Under the pieces are notes generated by a model. That model saw only the letters and a program-made list of their open reading frames with translations. It was not told the origin of the DNA and made no database searches. From positions 62,001 through 126,000 of the forward strand of contig CAWIVF010000003.1 in NCBI GenBank assembly GCA_963839535.1: a stretch of 64,000 bases of DNA. The letters are read 5' to 3'. Shown here piece after piece: positions 45,230-54,378 of the stretch (its first letter is position 1; each line of letters starts with the position of its first letter). Made by a program: the position numbers and the translations under genes. Source of the DNA: RHKX01 sp963839535. Its GTDB lineage: Bacteria; Actinomycetota; Thermoleophilia; Solirubrobacterales; 70-9.

Positions 45230-45616
45230 TCAGCTCCCCGCCGACCGCTCGATCAGCTCGATCCGGTAGCCGTCGGGATCGCGGACGAAGCAGATCCGCG
45301 AACCGCCCTCGCGCACCTGGTAGGGCGGCTTCTCGGGCTCGATCCCCATCGCGGCGAGTCGCTCGAGCGTGCTGTCGAGGTCGTCGGCGGTGATCGCGAT
45401 GTGGCCGTAGCCGGTGCCGATCTCGTACGGCTCGGTGACGTCGTGGTTGTGGGTCAGCTCGAGCCGGGCGCCGTCGCCGGGCAGGCCCATGAAGACGTTC
45501 GTGGCGTCGTCGCCGATCGGCATCCGGCGCATCTCCTCGAAGCCGAGCTTCTCGTAGAAGCCGACCGAGGCCTCGACGTCGAGGACCCGGTAGCAGGTGT
45601 GGATCAGCTCGCCGAT
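45230..45616 (-). CDS. VOC-family protein, glyoxalase I-like, start codon unclear
   Basis: About 128 residues. YRVLDVEASVGFYEKLGFEE, then VFMGLPGDGARLELTHNHD and GYGHIAITADDLD, and CFVRDPDGYRIELIER: the two beta-alpha-beta3 units and metal ligands (His, Glu, His, Glu) of lactoylglutathione lyase-type VOC enzymes. The conserved opening lies upstream of the first ATG (45532). Upstream in frame only ATC 45616 and CTG 45607 precede a stop, so a non-standard start or a sequence error must be assumed. Confidence 0.75.
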   Translation of the reverse strand: MGELIHTCYRVLDVEASVGFYEKLGFEEMRRMPIGDDATNVFMGLPGDGARLELTHNHDVTEPYEIGTGYGHIAITADDLDSTLERLAAMGIEPEKPPYQVREGGSRICFVRDPDGYRIELIERSAGS

Positions 45617-45651
45617 GGCTTCAGACTAGCCGCGAGCGATCGGAGCCGGGT

Positions 45652-46923
45652 CTAGAAGCCGGCGGGGTGGCGGGCCGTGTAGGACGAGGTGTCCAGGTAG
45701 CCGTCGAGGCTGGTGCTCCAGCTCGGGCCGGAGCCGCCGGTCCCGGAGGTGTCCCAGCGCAGGCCGGCGATCACGGCGTAGGTGTGACCGGAGTTGGCGT
45801 AGACCGTGATCCAGTTGCCGACGCCGGCTTCGCCCCAGTAGGCGAGGCCGGTCGAGTCGAGCGGGCTGGAGAGGAAGCCGCCGCCGTGCAGGGCGTAGCT
45901 GACCGCGCCCGAGCAGTCGTAGCCCGAGGACTCGAAGGAGCCGTGGCCGCCGCCCCAGACGTAGGGCATGTCGCGGATCTCGTTGGCGGCGTTGATCGCC
46001 GCGACGACCTGCGGGGGAGCGTCGGCGGGCGGGGTCGCGCTGCCGTCGGAGTTGAGCGTGGCGGTCGAGCCGGAGGGCGCCGGAGCGGAGACGGGCGGTG
46101 CGGCGACGTCGGCCGGGTCCGCGGCGGGCTCGGGGATCGGCGGCGGCGCGGCGGCGCGGCGCTCGGCCTGGGCGATGCCGCTCTCGAGGTCGTCCTCGCG
46201 GCCGCTGAGGCGGGCGAGGGTCTCGCGGCGGGCGGCGCGGGCGGCGGCGAGCTCGGCCTCCTGCGACTCGAGCGAGGAGCGGATGTCGGCCAGCTCCGCG
46301 TGGCGGTCGGCGATCGCGTCGCGAGCGTCGGCGATCCGCGCCCGGGTGTCGGCGAGACGCTCGACCGTGGCGGCGGCGTCGGCGCGCAGGTCCTTGACGC
46401 GCTGGACCGTGTCGAGCTGGTACTCGTGGACGCGGTCCAGGTACGTCGCGTCGATCGAGGAGTCCTCCCACTCGGAGGCCTCGATCAGGAGCTTGACCAT
46501 GTCCGGGTCGTCGGACTTGTAGATGCCGACGAGGATGTTCTCGAGCTCGTCGATCGCCTTCGCGAGCTGCTCGCGGACCTGGGCGAGGTGCTCGCGGCCG
46601 TCGGCCAGCTCGTCGGCGGCCTCGTCGAGGTCCTGCTCGGTCTGCGCGAGCTCCGCGGCGGCGGCCTCCTCGCGCTGACGGGCCTCGGAGACCTGGGCGA
46701 TCAGGGCGTTGATCTCGTCGTTGCTCGAGGCCAGCTCGTCGGCGACGCTCGCCTGCTGGTCGCGGACGTCCTCGAGCGCCGCCTGCTTGGCGGCGATGCT
46801 CGCCGAGGCGGGGCTGCCCATGAGGGCGAGCGCCATCGCGATGGCGGCGAACAGGAGCAGGGCCGCAAGCGCGAGGCGTGCGGCAGGAGATCCGTTCCTC
46901 GTGTTGAAGGGATGGGGTCGCAT
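45652..46923 (-). CDS. Secreted NlpC/P60 cell-wall endopeptidase with coiled-coil domain
   Basis: 423 residues, intact. Signal peptide of about 42 residues (ALAALLLFAAIAMALALMGS, ending SPASAS). Residues 45-265 are a long coiled coil like PcsB/CwlO/RipA regulators. After a Pro/Ala/Ser linker comes the NlpC/P60 domain: YVWGGGH, GYDCSGAVSY with the nucleophile Cys, and NSGHTYAVIAG with the catalytic His. Such enzymes cut stem peptides at cell separation and are usually controlled by FtsEX. The last 40 residues follow the catalytic fold without a further domain. Confidence 0.85.
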   Translation of the reverse strand: MRPHPFNTRNGSPAARLALAALLLFAAIAMALALMGSPASASIAAKQAALEDVRDQQASVADELASSNDEINALIAQVSEARQREEAAAAELAQTEQDLDEAADELADGREHLAQVREQLAKAIDELENILVGIYKSDDPDMVKLLIEASEWEDSSIDATYLDRVHEYQLDTVQRVKDLRADAAATVERLADTRARIADARDAIADRHAELADIRSSLESQEAELAAARAARRETLARLSGREDDLESGIAQAERRAAAPPPIPEPAADPADVAAPPVSAPAPSGSTATLNSDGSATPPADAPPQVVAAINAANEIRDMPYVWGGGHGSFESSGYDCSGAVSYALHGGGFLSSPLDSTGLAYWGEAGVGNWITVYANSGHTYAVIAGLRWDTSGTGGSGPSWSTSLDGYLDTSSYTARHPAGF

Positions 46924-47157
46924 TCAGGCGGGCCGAGGGGCGAGAAACCCGCTCGGGACGCGGCAGGCTAGTGCAGGGCCCCCCTCGTGCAAGCGCTTGC
47001 TAACAGAAGTGCAAGGGATCTTGCGCCCCTCCGCGTCCGCCGAATCGGCCGTCGCGAGCACCAGGGTGATCGCCGCCACGCACAGCAGGCCGACGATGGC
47101 CGAGATTCGGTCGTACGTGCGGGTTGTGCGGCTGCGCTGGTGCAATTCTGCTGCCAA
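46924..47157 (-). CDS. Possible small secreted protein upstream of the NlpC/P60 gene
   Basis: 77 residues from TTG 47157 with one hydrophobic, signal-like segment (IVGLLCVAAITLVLATADSADA) and two Cys in the short remainder. No ribosome site and no family; may be spurious. It fills most of the 320-base gap between the MaoC and peptidase genes. The gap also holds a 12-bp perfect palindrome GCAAGCGCTTGC (46989-47000), a GCAAG/CTTGC repeat (47011-47024) and a direct repeat at 47174-47193. Confidence 0.3.
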   Translation of the reverse strand: MAAELHQRSRTTRTYDRISAIVGLLCVAAITLVLATADSADAEGRKIPCTSVSKRLHEGGPALACRVPSGFLAPRPA

Positions 47158-47173
47158 TCCGAAAAACGGATGC

Positions 47174-47193
47174 GAGCGTTTCGTGAGCGTTTC
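47174..47193. promoter_or_regulatory. Direct repeat with 11-bp period upstream of the NlpC/P60 gene
   Basis: GAGCGTTTC occurs at 47174 and 47185, a perfect nine-base repeat exactly 11 bases apart. Helical phasing suggests an operator for a response-regulator-type protein; sequence differs from the PHO-box units. Confidence 0.35.
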
Positions 47194-47243
47194 CTCATCC
47201 AGCTAACCAAATGCTGGAGGGAAAGTTTCGGCCGCGGCCGGGC

Positions 47244-48125
47244 CTAGGCGAGCTTCAGCGAGCCCTGCAGGTGCTCGGTGCCCTTGCGCGCGTCGCGCAC
47301 GGCGAAGGCCGTCTCCCCGGACCGCTCCTCGACCGCGAAGCGGACCGTGCCGGGCAGCAGCACCGGCTTGATGAAGCGGGCCTCGGCGGTGAACGCCGGA
47401 CCGAGCCGGCCCTCGAGCTGGGCCAGGCAGCGGGCATAGGTCCACATGCCGTGGGCGATCGCCCGGGGGAACCCGAACGCCTTCGCGCTGAGCGGGTGCA
47501 TGTGGATCGGGTTGCGATCGCCGGAGACCGCGCCGTAGCGGCGGCCGAGGTCGCCGGGGAGCTTCCACTCGGTGACCGCGGGAGCGTCCTCGGGGACGGG
47601 CTCGCCGGTCTCTCCCCAGGACGCGTCGGGGTCGCCGCCGCCGCGGCGCAGGATCGTCCCCCGCTCCTCCCAGACCAGCTCCCCGCCGACGCGCGCCTCG
47701 GCGACGAGCGTGAAGGCCCGGCCCTTCGGGTGGGGCCGCAGGTCGACGGCGCGGACCGCGAGGTCGAGCGGCTCGCTCGCGGCGATCGGGCGGTGCTGGG
47801 TGATCGAGTTGTCGAGGTGGACCAGGCCGAGCAGCGGGAAGGGGAACCCCCCGTCGGCCATCAGGCGCATCTGCAGCGGGAAGGAGAGGACGTGCGGGTA
47901 GGTGGCGGGGAGCGTGTCGCGGAGCGTGAAGGCGCAGACCTTGCAGTACTCGGCCAGGCGATCGCGGTCCACCTCCACCCCGTCGAGCTCCAGCTCGAGG
48001 TCGGGCAGCTCCGAGCCGCGGCCGCCGACGAACGGCAGCAGGCTCGCGCCGGGGATCGCGCCGAGCGCGGCGCGGCCGTAGAGCAGCGGCGTCCCGGGCG
48101 AGCCCTCGAGCTTCTCGGTCCGCAC
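47244..48125 (-). CDS. MaoC-like (R)-3-hydroxyacyl-CoA dehydratase (HtdX-like)
   Basis: 293 residues, double hot-dog. The C-terminal half has the hydratase-2 motif YGAVSGDRNPIHMHPLSAKAFGFPRAIAHGMW (read as catalytic Asp in SGDRNPIH and His in AIAHGMW), while the N-terminal half lacks it, as in mycobacterial HtdX/HtdY. Last gene of the block acyl-CoA dehydrogenases - thiolase - FabG4 - MaoC, the same set as M. tuberculosis Rv0241c-Rv0244c. It would hydrate trans-2-enoyl-CoA to the (R)-3-hydroxy form used by FabG4. Confidence 0.88.
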   Translation of the reverse strand: MRTEKLEGSPGTPLLYGRAALGAIPGASLLPFVGGRGSELPDLELELDGVEVDRDRLAEYCKVCAFTLRDTLPATYPHVLSFPLQMRLMADGGFPFPLLGLVHLDNSITQHRPIAASEPLDLAVRAVDLRPHPKGRAFTLVAEARVGGELVWEERGTILRRGGGDPDASWGETGEPVPEDAPAVTEWKLPGDLGRRYGAVSGDRNPIHMHPLSAKAFGFPRAIAHGMWTYARCLAQLEGRLGPAFTAEARFIKPVLLPGTVRFAVEERSGETAFAVRDARKGTEHLQGSLKLA

Positions 48126-48131
48126 GGGTGC

Positions 48132-49541
48132 CTAGGCGCCGATCAGGTGCTGGCCGTCGACCCGGACGACGTTGCCGTTCAGCCCGGTCGAGGCGGGGCT
48201 GGCGAACCAGGCGATCGCCTCGGCGACGTCGACCGGCAGGCCGCCCTGCGACATCGAGTTCATCCGGCGGCCGGCCTCGCGCGGCCCGATCGGCATCGCG
48301 GCCGTCATCGCCGTCTCGATGAAGCCGGGGGCGACCGCGTTGATCGTGGCTCCCTGCTTGGCGAAGACGGGGGCCATCGACTGGACCATCCCGATCACGC
48401 CCGCCTTCGAGGTCGAGTAGTTCGTCTGCCCGGCGTTGCCGGCGATCCCGCTCATCGACGAGACGCAGACGATCCGCGCGTTCTCGTTCAGCAGCTCGCG
48501 CTCGAGCAGCGCGTCGTTGATCCGCTCCTCGCTGGAGAGGTTGATCTCCATCAGCATCGTCCAGCGCTCCTCGTCCATGCCGCCGAGCGTCTTGTCGCGG
48601 GTGACCCCGGCGTTGTGGACGACCACGTCGACCCCGCCGTGCTTCTTCTGGAGCTCGTCGCAGATCAGCGCCGGAGCGTCCTCGTCGGTGATGTCGGCGA
48701 CCAGGGCGGTTCCCCCGATCGAATCGGTGACCGCCTGCAGCTCCTCGGAGAGGGCCGGCACGTCGAGGCCGACGACGTGGGCGCCGTCACGCTCGAGCGT
48801 CCGGGCGATGGCCTCGCCGATCCCGCGGGAGGCGCCGGTGACCAGCGCGACCTTGCCGTGGAGCGGCCGCTCCCAGTCGATCTCGGGGACCGGGGCATGA
48901 ACGCCCTCGCTGATGCGGGCGAGCTGGCCGGAGACGTAGGCGGAGCGCGGCGAGAGGAAGAAGCGCAGGCTCGAGCCGATCTGACCCTCGGCGCCGGGCG
49001 AGACGTAGAGCAGCTGGGCGGTGGCCCCGTAGCGGAGCTCCTTGGCGATCGCGCGGACGAAGCCCTCGAGGGCGCGCTGCGCGGTCGCCTCCCGCGGCTT
49101 CTTGCAGTCCTCCGGCGGGGTGCCGAGCACGACCACGCGGCCCGACGGCGCGACCCGGCGGACGGTCGGGTGGAAGAAGGCCCAGAGCTCGCGCAGCTGC
49201 TCGCTGGAGGAGATGCCGGTGGCGTCGAAGACGAGGCCCTTCCAGCGCTGGTCGCCCGGAGCCTCGGAGTTCCAGACGCCGGCGTCGATGCCGGCGTCGC
49301 CGATCGGTGCACGGACCTCGTCGTCGAGGCGCGAGTCGACCGCGGTCTCGGCCTCGGCGAGGACCTCCGCCACCGCCGGCCCGAGGCGTCCGCCCGGAGC
49401 CGAGCCGACGAGCACGCGGCCGTCGATCAGCGGGGCGCCCTCCTCGTAGCGGTCGAGGGTGACCGGCTGCGGGAGCCCGAGGTTCTTGGCGACGAAGCCG
49501 CCGATCGGGTTGTTGACGAGCTGCGTGTAGGTGTCCGGCAT
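48132..49541 (-). CDS. fabG: High-molecular-weight 3-oxoacyl reductase (FabG4-like)
   Basis: 469 residues, almost twice a normal FabG. Residues 1-200 form a degenerate flavodoxin-like domain (RVLVGSAPGGRLG), and residues 215-469 the true SDR domain: ALVTGASRGIGEAIA, VVHNAGVTRDKTL, catalytic Ser in CVSSMSGIAGNAGQ and YSTSKAGV (Y-x-x-x-K). This is the HMwFabG/FabG4 form, which in mycobacteria is NADH-dependent and acts on acyl-CoA. It is flanked by MaoC and thiolase genes, as expected. Confidence 0.92.
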   Translation of the reverse strand: MPDTYTQLVNNPIGGFVAKNLGLPQPVTLDRYEEGAPLIDGRVLVGSAPGGRLGPAVAEVLAEAETAVDSRLDDEVRAPIGDAGIDAGVWNSEAPGDQRWKGLVFDATGISSSEQLRELWAFFHPTVRRVAPSGRVVVLGTPPEDCKKPREATAQRALEGFVRAIAKELRYGATAQLLYVSPGAEGQIGSSLRFFLSPRSAYVSGQLARISEGVHAPVPEIDWERPLHGKVALVTGASRGIGEAIARTLERDGAHVVGLDVPALSEELQAVTDSIGGTALVADITDEDAPALICDELQKKHGGVDVVVHNAGVTRDKTLGGMDEERWTMLMEINLSSEERINDALLERELLNENARIVCVSSMSGIAGNAGQTNYSTSKAGVIGMVQSMAPVFAKQGATINAVAPGFIETAMTAAMPIGPREAGRRMNSMSQGGLPVDVAEAIAWFASPASTGLNGNVVRVDGQHLIGA

Positions 49542-49550
49542 GGGTTGCTC

Positions 49551-50832
49551 CTAGGCCTCGAGGATCGCGGTGACGCCCTGGCCGCCGGCCGCGCAGATCG
49601 AGATCAGGCCGCGGCCGCCGTTGCGCTTCTTCGACAGCATCTTCGCCAGGTTCCCGACGATCCGGCCGCCGGTCGCGGCGAACGGATGGCCGGCGGCGAG
49701 GGAGCCGCCCTTGACGTTCATCTTCTTGCGGTCGATCGAGCCGAGCGGCGCGTCGAGGCCGAGGCGCTCCTTGCAGAACACCGGGTCCTCCCAGGCGGCG
49801 AGCGTGCAGAGGACCTGCGCCGCGAACGCCTCGTGGATCTCGTAGTAGTCGAAGTCCTGCAGGGTCAGCTCGTTGCGCGCGAGCAGCCGCGGCACGGCGT
49901 ACGCCGGCGCCATCAGCAGGCCCTCCTTGCCGTCGACGTAGTCGACCGCGGCGGTCTCGGCGTCGACGAACTGGGCGAGCACCTTCAGCCCGTGCTCGGC
50001 CGCCCACTCCTCGCTGCCGAGCAGCACCGCCGAGGCGCCGTCGCTGAGCGGCGTCGAGTTGCCGGCGGTCATCGTGCCGTCCTCGCCGCCGAAGACGGGC
50101 TTCAGCTTGCCGAGCTTCTCCGCGGTGGAGTCGGGGCGCAGGTTCTGATCGCGCTCGAGGCCGAGGTAGGGGGTGACGAGGTCGTCCTCCCAGCCGGAGT
50201 CGTAGGCGGCTCCGAGGCTCTGGTGGGAGGCGGCGGTGAGCTCGTCCTGAGCCTCGCGCGTGATGCCCCAGTCGCGGGCCATGATCGCGGTGTGCTCGCC
50301 CATCGAGAGGCCGGTGCGCGGCTCCGCGTTGCGCGGGAAGTCGGGGACGACCTGGCCCGGGCGGATCTTCAGCAGCGCCTTGGCGCGGTCCGCCGTGGAG
50401 CGGGCGGCGTTGGCCTCGAGCAGGATCTCGCGCAGGTCGTTGTTGAGCGCGATCGGCGCGTCGGAGGTCGTGTCGACGCCGCAGGCGATCGCCGACTCCT
50501 CCTGGCCGAGGGCGATCTTGTTCGCGGCGAGGATCGTCGTCTCGAGGCCCGTGCCGCACGCCTGGCCCGACGTCGTAGGCCGAGGTCTCGGCGGAGAGCC
50601 GGGTGGAGAGCACGGCCTCGCGGGTCAGGTTGATGTCGCGGCTGTGCTTGAGGACGGCGCCGCCGGCCACCTCGCCGAGGCGCTCGCCGGCGATCCCGGC
50701 GCGCTCGACCAGGCCGTCGAGGGCGGCGGTGAGCATGTCCTGGTTGGAGGCGCGGGCGTAGGGGCCGTTCGAGCGGGCGAACGGGATCCGGTTCGAGGCG
50801 AGGACGGCGACGGGACGTGTTTCGGGCTTCAT
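49551..50832 (-). CDS. fadA: Acetyl-CoA acyltransferase (thiolase, FadA2-like), one frame break
   Basis: 426 residues after removing one extra G near 50567. The nucleophile Cys is in GQACGTGLET right at the break, then YEIHEAFAAQ (His), and the C-terminal CAAGGQGVTAI (second Cys). PLSDGASAVLLGS and NVKGGSLAAGHPFAATGGR complete the thiolase signatures. It cleaves 3-oxoacyl-CoA or condenses acetyl units. Between FabG4 and acyl-CoA dehydrogenase genes, matching the mycobacterial FadA2 neighbourhood. Confidence 0.9.
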
Positions 50833-50875
50833 CTGGCTGTGGCTCCTATGGGAGAGGGTTCGCCGCCGGCGGCGC

Positions 50876-52087
50876 TTACTTCAACTCTGACGAGGTCAGA
50901 CCCAAGAGCTGCCTGGCGATGATCAGGAGCTGGATCTGCTGCGTGCCCTCGAAGATGTCGAGGATCTTCGCGTCGCGGGCCCACTTCTCGAGGAGCTCCT
51001 CCTCGCCGAGGCCCGCGGAGCCGCAGAGGGCGACGCAGCGCAGGGCGATGTCGACGCCGCTGCGCCCGGCCTTCGCCTTCGCGTAGGAGGCGTGGAGGGA
51101 GTTCGGCTTCGAGTTGTCGGCCATCCAGGCGGCCTCCATCGTCAGCAGGCGCGCCGCCTCGAAGTCGGACTCGAGCTCGAGCAGCTCCGCCGCCGCGGCG
51201 TGCTGAGTGTGCGCGGGGCGGTCGTAGTCGACCTCGATCCCGGCCTCGGCCAGCAGCTCCTTGGTGCGCTCGAGGCTGGCCCGGGCGACGCCGATCGCCA
51301 TCGCGGCGACCAGCGGGCGCGTGTTGTCGAAGGTGCGCATGACCCCGGCGAAGCCCTTCTTCGTGTCGATCTCGGGGCTTCCGAGCAGGTCCTCCTTGGG
51401 CACGCGGCAGTCGTCGAGGATGAAGGCGGCGGTGTCGGAGGCGCGGATGCCGAGCTTGTGCTCGAGGCGGTCGAGCTTCAGGCCCGGATTCGATCGCTCG
51501 ACGACGAACGACTTGATCGCGGCGCGGCCGACCTCGCGGTCGAGGGTCGCCCAGACGACGACCAGCTCGGCGCGCTCGCCGGAGGTGACGTAGATCTTCT
51601 CGCCGTTGAGGACGTACTCGTCGCCGTCGAGCTTCGCGGTCGTGCGGATCGCGGCCGAGTCGGACCCGGCCTCCGGCTCGGTGATCGCCATCGCGGCCCA
51701 CTTGCCGGCGAACCGCTTCTTCTGGTCCTCGTCGGCGACCGCGGAGATCGCCGAGTTGCCGAGGCCCTGCCGCGGCATCGTCAGCAGCAGGCCGACATCC
51801 CCCCAGCACATCTCGATGATCGAGAGGACGGAGGCGAGGTTGGAGCCGTTGCGGTTGCCGCCGTCGCTGCTCTTCTCGGCCTGGCTGACCCCAGCGGCGC
51901 CGGCGCCGCTGGAGCTGCCCCCGTCGTCCAGCCCGTCGATCAGGGCGGCGAGCATGTCGAGCTCCTTGGGGTACTCGTGCTCGGCCGTGTCGTACTTGCG
52001 CGAGATCGGGCGCAGCACCTCGGTGGCGACCATGTGCGCCTGGCCGACGAGCGGCTCGAACTTCTTCGGGACCTCGAGGTTGATCAT
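50876..52087 (-). CDS. Acyl-CoA dehydrogenase
   Basis: 403 residues. AITEPEAGSDSAAIRTTA is the first family signature, with VVWATLDREVG and KLGIRASDTAAFIL. The C-terminal helix has GSAGLGEEELLEKWARDAKILDIFEGTQQIQ (the second signature, read as RDAKILDIFEGTQQIQ). A Gly/Ser-rich insert lies at residues 50-75. The catalytic base Glu is expected in the final EGTQQ motif, as in short- and medium-chain enzymes. Its ATG shares a base with the stop of the other dehydrogenase upstream, so the two are coupled and may form a heteromer. Confidence 0.9.
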   Translation of the reverse strand: MINLEVPKKFEPLVGQAHMVATEVLRPISRKYDTAEHEYPKELDMLAALIDGLDDGGSSSGAGAAGVSQAEKSSDGGNRNGSNLASVLSIIEMCWGDVGLLLTMPRQGLGNSAISAVADEDQKKRFAGKWAAMAITEPEAGSDSAAIRTTAKLDGDEYVLNGEKIYVTSGERAELVVVWATLDREVGRAAIKSFVVERSNPGLKLDRLEHKLGIRASDTAAFILDDCRVPKEDLLGSPEIDTKKGFAGVMRTFDNTRPLVAAMAIGVARASLERTKELLAEAGIEVDYDRPAHTQHAAAAELLELESDFEAARLLTMEAAWMADNSKPNSLHASYAKAKAGRSGVDIALRCVALCGSAGLGEEELLEKWARDAKILDIFEGTQQIQLLIIARQLLGLTSSELK

Positions 52088-53403
52088 CAGACGAGCAGGC
52101 CTCCCTCGATCACGCCGGCGGAGCGGAGGTCGCGGTACCAGCGCTCGACCGGGTACTCCTTGACGTAGCCGTGGCCGCCGAGCAGCTGGACGGCGTCGGA
52201 GCCGATCTTCATCCCCTTGTCGGCGCAGAGCTTGCGGGCGATCGCGGCCTCGCGGGCGAAGTCCTTGTCCTGGTCGACGAGGCTCGCCGCGCGGTAGGTC
52301 GTCAGGCGCATGCCCTCGACCTCGATCGCGATGTCGGACATGTTGAAGGCGACGGCCTGGCGGTGGGCGATCGGCTCGCCGAACGCCTTGCGCTCCTTGA
52401 CGTAGGGGATGAGGAAGTCGAGCGCGCCCTGCGCGGTGCCGACCGTCATCGCGCACCAGGCGATGCGGCTGAGGCGGATGCACTCGGCGTAGATCTCGGC
52501 CGCGCCGTCCGCGAGGAGGGCGCCGGCGCCGACCCGGACGCCCTCGAGCTTGAGCTCGCCGGTGCCGGCGGCGCGCAGGCCGATCGCCGGCTCGGCCTGG
52601 GTGAGGACGCCGTCGGTCGTGGACTCGACGATGAACAGCGCCGGGCCGGAGTCGTCGAGGTCGGCGGCGATCACGAAGAGCTCGGCGTCGGCGGCGCGCG
52701 GAACCAGCGCCTTGTGCCCGTCGAGGATGAAGTCGTCGCCGTCGCGGCGGGCCGTGGTCCGCAGCTCGAAGGGGTCGAAGAGGGGGCCCGGCTCCTGGAT
52801 CGCCAGCGCCGCGGCGGGAACGTTCTCGCCGGTGAACTCGGGCAGGTAGGTGGCCTGCTGGTCGGCGTCGCCCCAGAGGCCGATCGCGGTGCTGACCGCG
52901 GCGGGGGCGAGGGCCGCGAAGGCGAGGCCCATGTCGCCGTGGGCGAGCGCCTCGGTGATCAGGGCGGAGGTCACCGCCGAGCGCTCCTCGAAGGCGCCGC
53001 CGAGCTCCTCGGGAACGCCGAGCATCGCGATTCCCAGCTCGGCGCTCTGCTCGAGCAGCTCCTTGGGCGCCTCGCACTTCGCGTCGGCGTCGGTGGCGGC
53101 CTTGCGGAGCTTCTCGGAGGCGAAGTCCCCGACCGCCTCCTGCATCATCAGCTGCTCGTCCGTCGGCGTGATGTCGAAGGAGCCGGAGCTCTTCTTGCGC
53201 GGCTGGCGGGCCGGGGCCGAGCGCTTCTGCACGGCCTGGAAGGTGCGGCCGGCGGCGTTCGCCGCGCGGAAGCCGTTCCTCGTGCCGCGGTAGACGAGCC
53301 GCTCGGCGACTCCGCGGAGGCCGGCGCGATCGATCAGGTCGAGCGTCGCGAGGCGATTGAGCCCACGAAGGGCGACCTGTGTTCCTTGTTCGGCGAGGCT
53401 CAT
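52087..53403 (-). CDS. Acyl-CoA dehydrogenase, partner subunit with N-terminal extension
   Basis: 438 residues, of which the first 75 are an unusual basic extension (RKKSSGSFD precedes the enzyme core). Core: DITPTDEQLMMQEAVGDFAS, LAIQEPGPLFDPFELRTTA (the degenerate first signature), and LLGGHGYVKEYPVERWYRDL (second). The missing Glu/Ser in the flavin strand suggests a weak or supporting subunit of the FadE pair. First gene of the five-gene beta-oxidation operon. Confidence 0.85.
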   Translation of the reverse strand: MSLAEQGTQVALRGLNRLATLDLIDRAGLRGVAERLVYRGTRNGFRAANAAGRTFQAVQKRSAPARQPRKKSSGSFDITPTDEQLMMQEAVGDFASEKLRKAATDADAKCEAPKELLEQSAELGIAMLGVPEELGGAFEERSAVTSALITEALAHGDMGLAFAALAPAAVSTAIGLWGDADQQATYLPEFTGENVPAAALAIQEPGPLFDPFELRTTARRDGDDFILDGHKALVPRAADAELFVIAADLDDSGPALFIVESTTDGVLTQAEPAIGLRAAGTGELKLEGVRVGAGALLADGAAEIYAECIRLSRIAWCAMTVGTAQGALDFLIPYVKERKAFGEPIAHRQAVAFNMSDIAIEVEGMRLTTYRAASLVDQDKDFAREAAIARKLCADKGMKIGSDAVQLLGGHGYVKEYPVERWYRDLRSAGVIEGGLLV

Positions 53404-53513
53404 GGGAGAGGGGGGCGCGGGGGCGGAGAGTAGCCGTTCAGTGACGCCGGGCGGGAATTGTTATCACAGATACGTGGCACATCAACTGATGACGACTGCG
53501 AGCCGGGAGTGAT

Positions 53514-53528
53514 CCGATCCGGGATCGG
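53514..53528. promoter_or_regulatory. Seven-bp perfect inverted repeat in divergent promoter region
   Basis: CCGATCC and GGATCGG around a single G, in the 216-base gap between the divergent acyl-CoA dehydrogenase operon and the lipoprotein gene. Compact symmetry suits a TetR-type operator for the fatty acid operon, but no such regulator is in the window. Confidence 0.35.
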
Positions 53529-53619
53529 CCACGAAGAGTGAGGCAGGTCGCAAAGCCGGGTAACAGTGCCCAGGCGACGGCCGGACAAACTCATCGCTCA
53601 ACCAATCAAGGAGACGTAC

Positions 53620-54286
53620 ATGTTCCGCAAGTCCCACCTCAACCGCTTCGGCGCAACCGCCCTGATGGTCGGCACCCTGGCCTTCGGAGTCGCCGCCTGC
53701 GGCGACGATGAGGACAGCAGCAGCTCGAGCTCGGCCGCCGACACCAAGCCGGTCGCCGAGATCGCCGACCTCTCCGGCGTCGACACCCAGGTCACGTTCG
53801 ATGCGGGCTTCGTCGAGGCCCTGACCGCACTGAAGGTCACCCCCGGCCCCGTTGGCGACGCCGAGATCAGCAAGGACGGCGTCGCGTCGTTCCCGATCAC
53901 CGGCGGCAACGTGACCTACTACGACCCGACCTCCGAGGTCCGTCCCTTCGTTCAGGGGATCATCGACCACGAGGGCAGCGGCCTGAGCCTGACCGCCGGG
54001 CGGCACCGAAGTCGAGTTGACCGACTTCGTGATCGACCCGGGCACCTCTGAGCTGACCGGCACCGTCTCGGTCGACGGCAAGGAAGCGGCGACGGACGCC
54101 CTCCTGTTCGACCTCGACGGCTCGACGCTGAACCCGCTGGAGACCAACTCCGACGGCTCGGCGACGCTCGAGGGCACCACGGTGACCCTCTCCGAGGACG
54201 CCGCAGGCCTGCTGAACGACACGTTCGGCATCGAGGACCTCAAGGGCGGCATCGTGATCGGCATCAGCTCGATCACGGTCAAGTAA
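53620..54286 (+). CDS. Secreted lipoprotein, HtaA-like beta-rich domain (one frame break)
   Basis: 221 residues after removing one extra G near 53999. Lipobox FGVAAC (Cys 27) then a Ser-rich linker. The rest alternates Asp/Gly/Thr: ASFPITGGNVTYYD, GSGLSLTAGGTEVELTDFVI and GTLE-like TVTLSEDAAGLLNDTFG. The FPITGG...GGT.VELTDF pattern resembles the HtaA heme-binding domain fold, without its WGxKxSF opening, so the heme role is doubtful. AAGGAG eight bases before ATG 53620. The signal closely resembles that of PstS in this window. Confidence 0.65.
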
Positions 54287-54328
54287 CCCGAGTACATGGC
54301 GCGGCCCTCCCGGCCGCAAGTGAGCGCA

Positions 54329-54358
54329 GCGGCGTCGGACCTCCGGGTCCGGCGCCGC
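54329..54358. terminator. Strong hairpin between convergent lipoprotein and thioesterase genes
   Basis: GCGGCGTCGGACC and GGTCCGGCGCCGC form a 13-base stem with a single T/G pair and a TCCG loop, 43 bases after the lipoprotein stop. A second hairpin GCGGCC/GGCCGC lies at 54301-54317. Confidence 0.6.
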
Positions 54359-54378
54359 TTCGTCGTTCAGGCCCCCGG

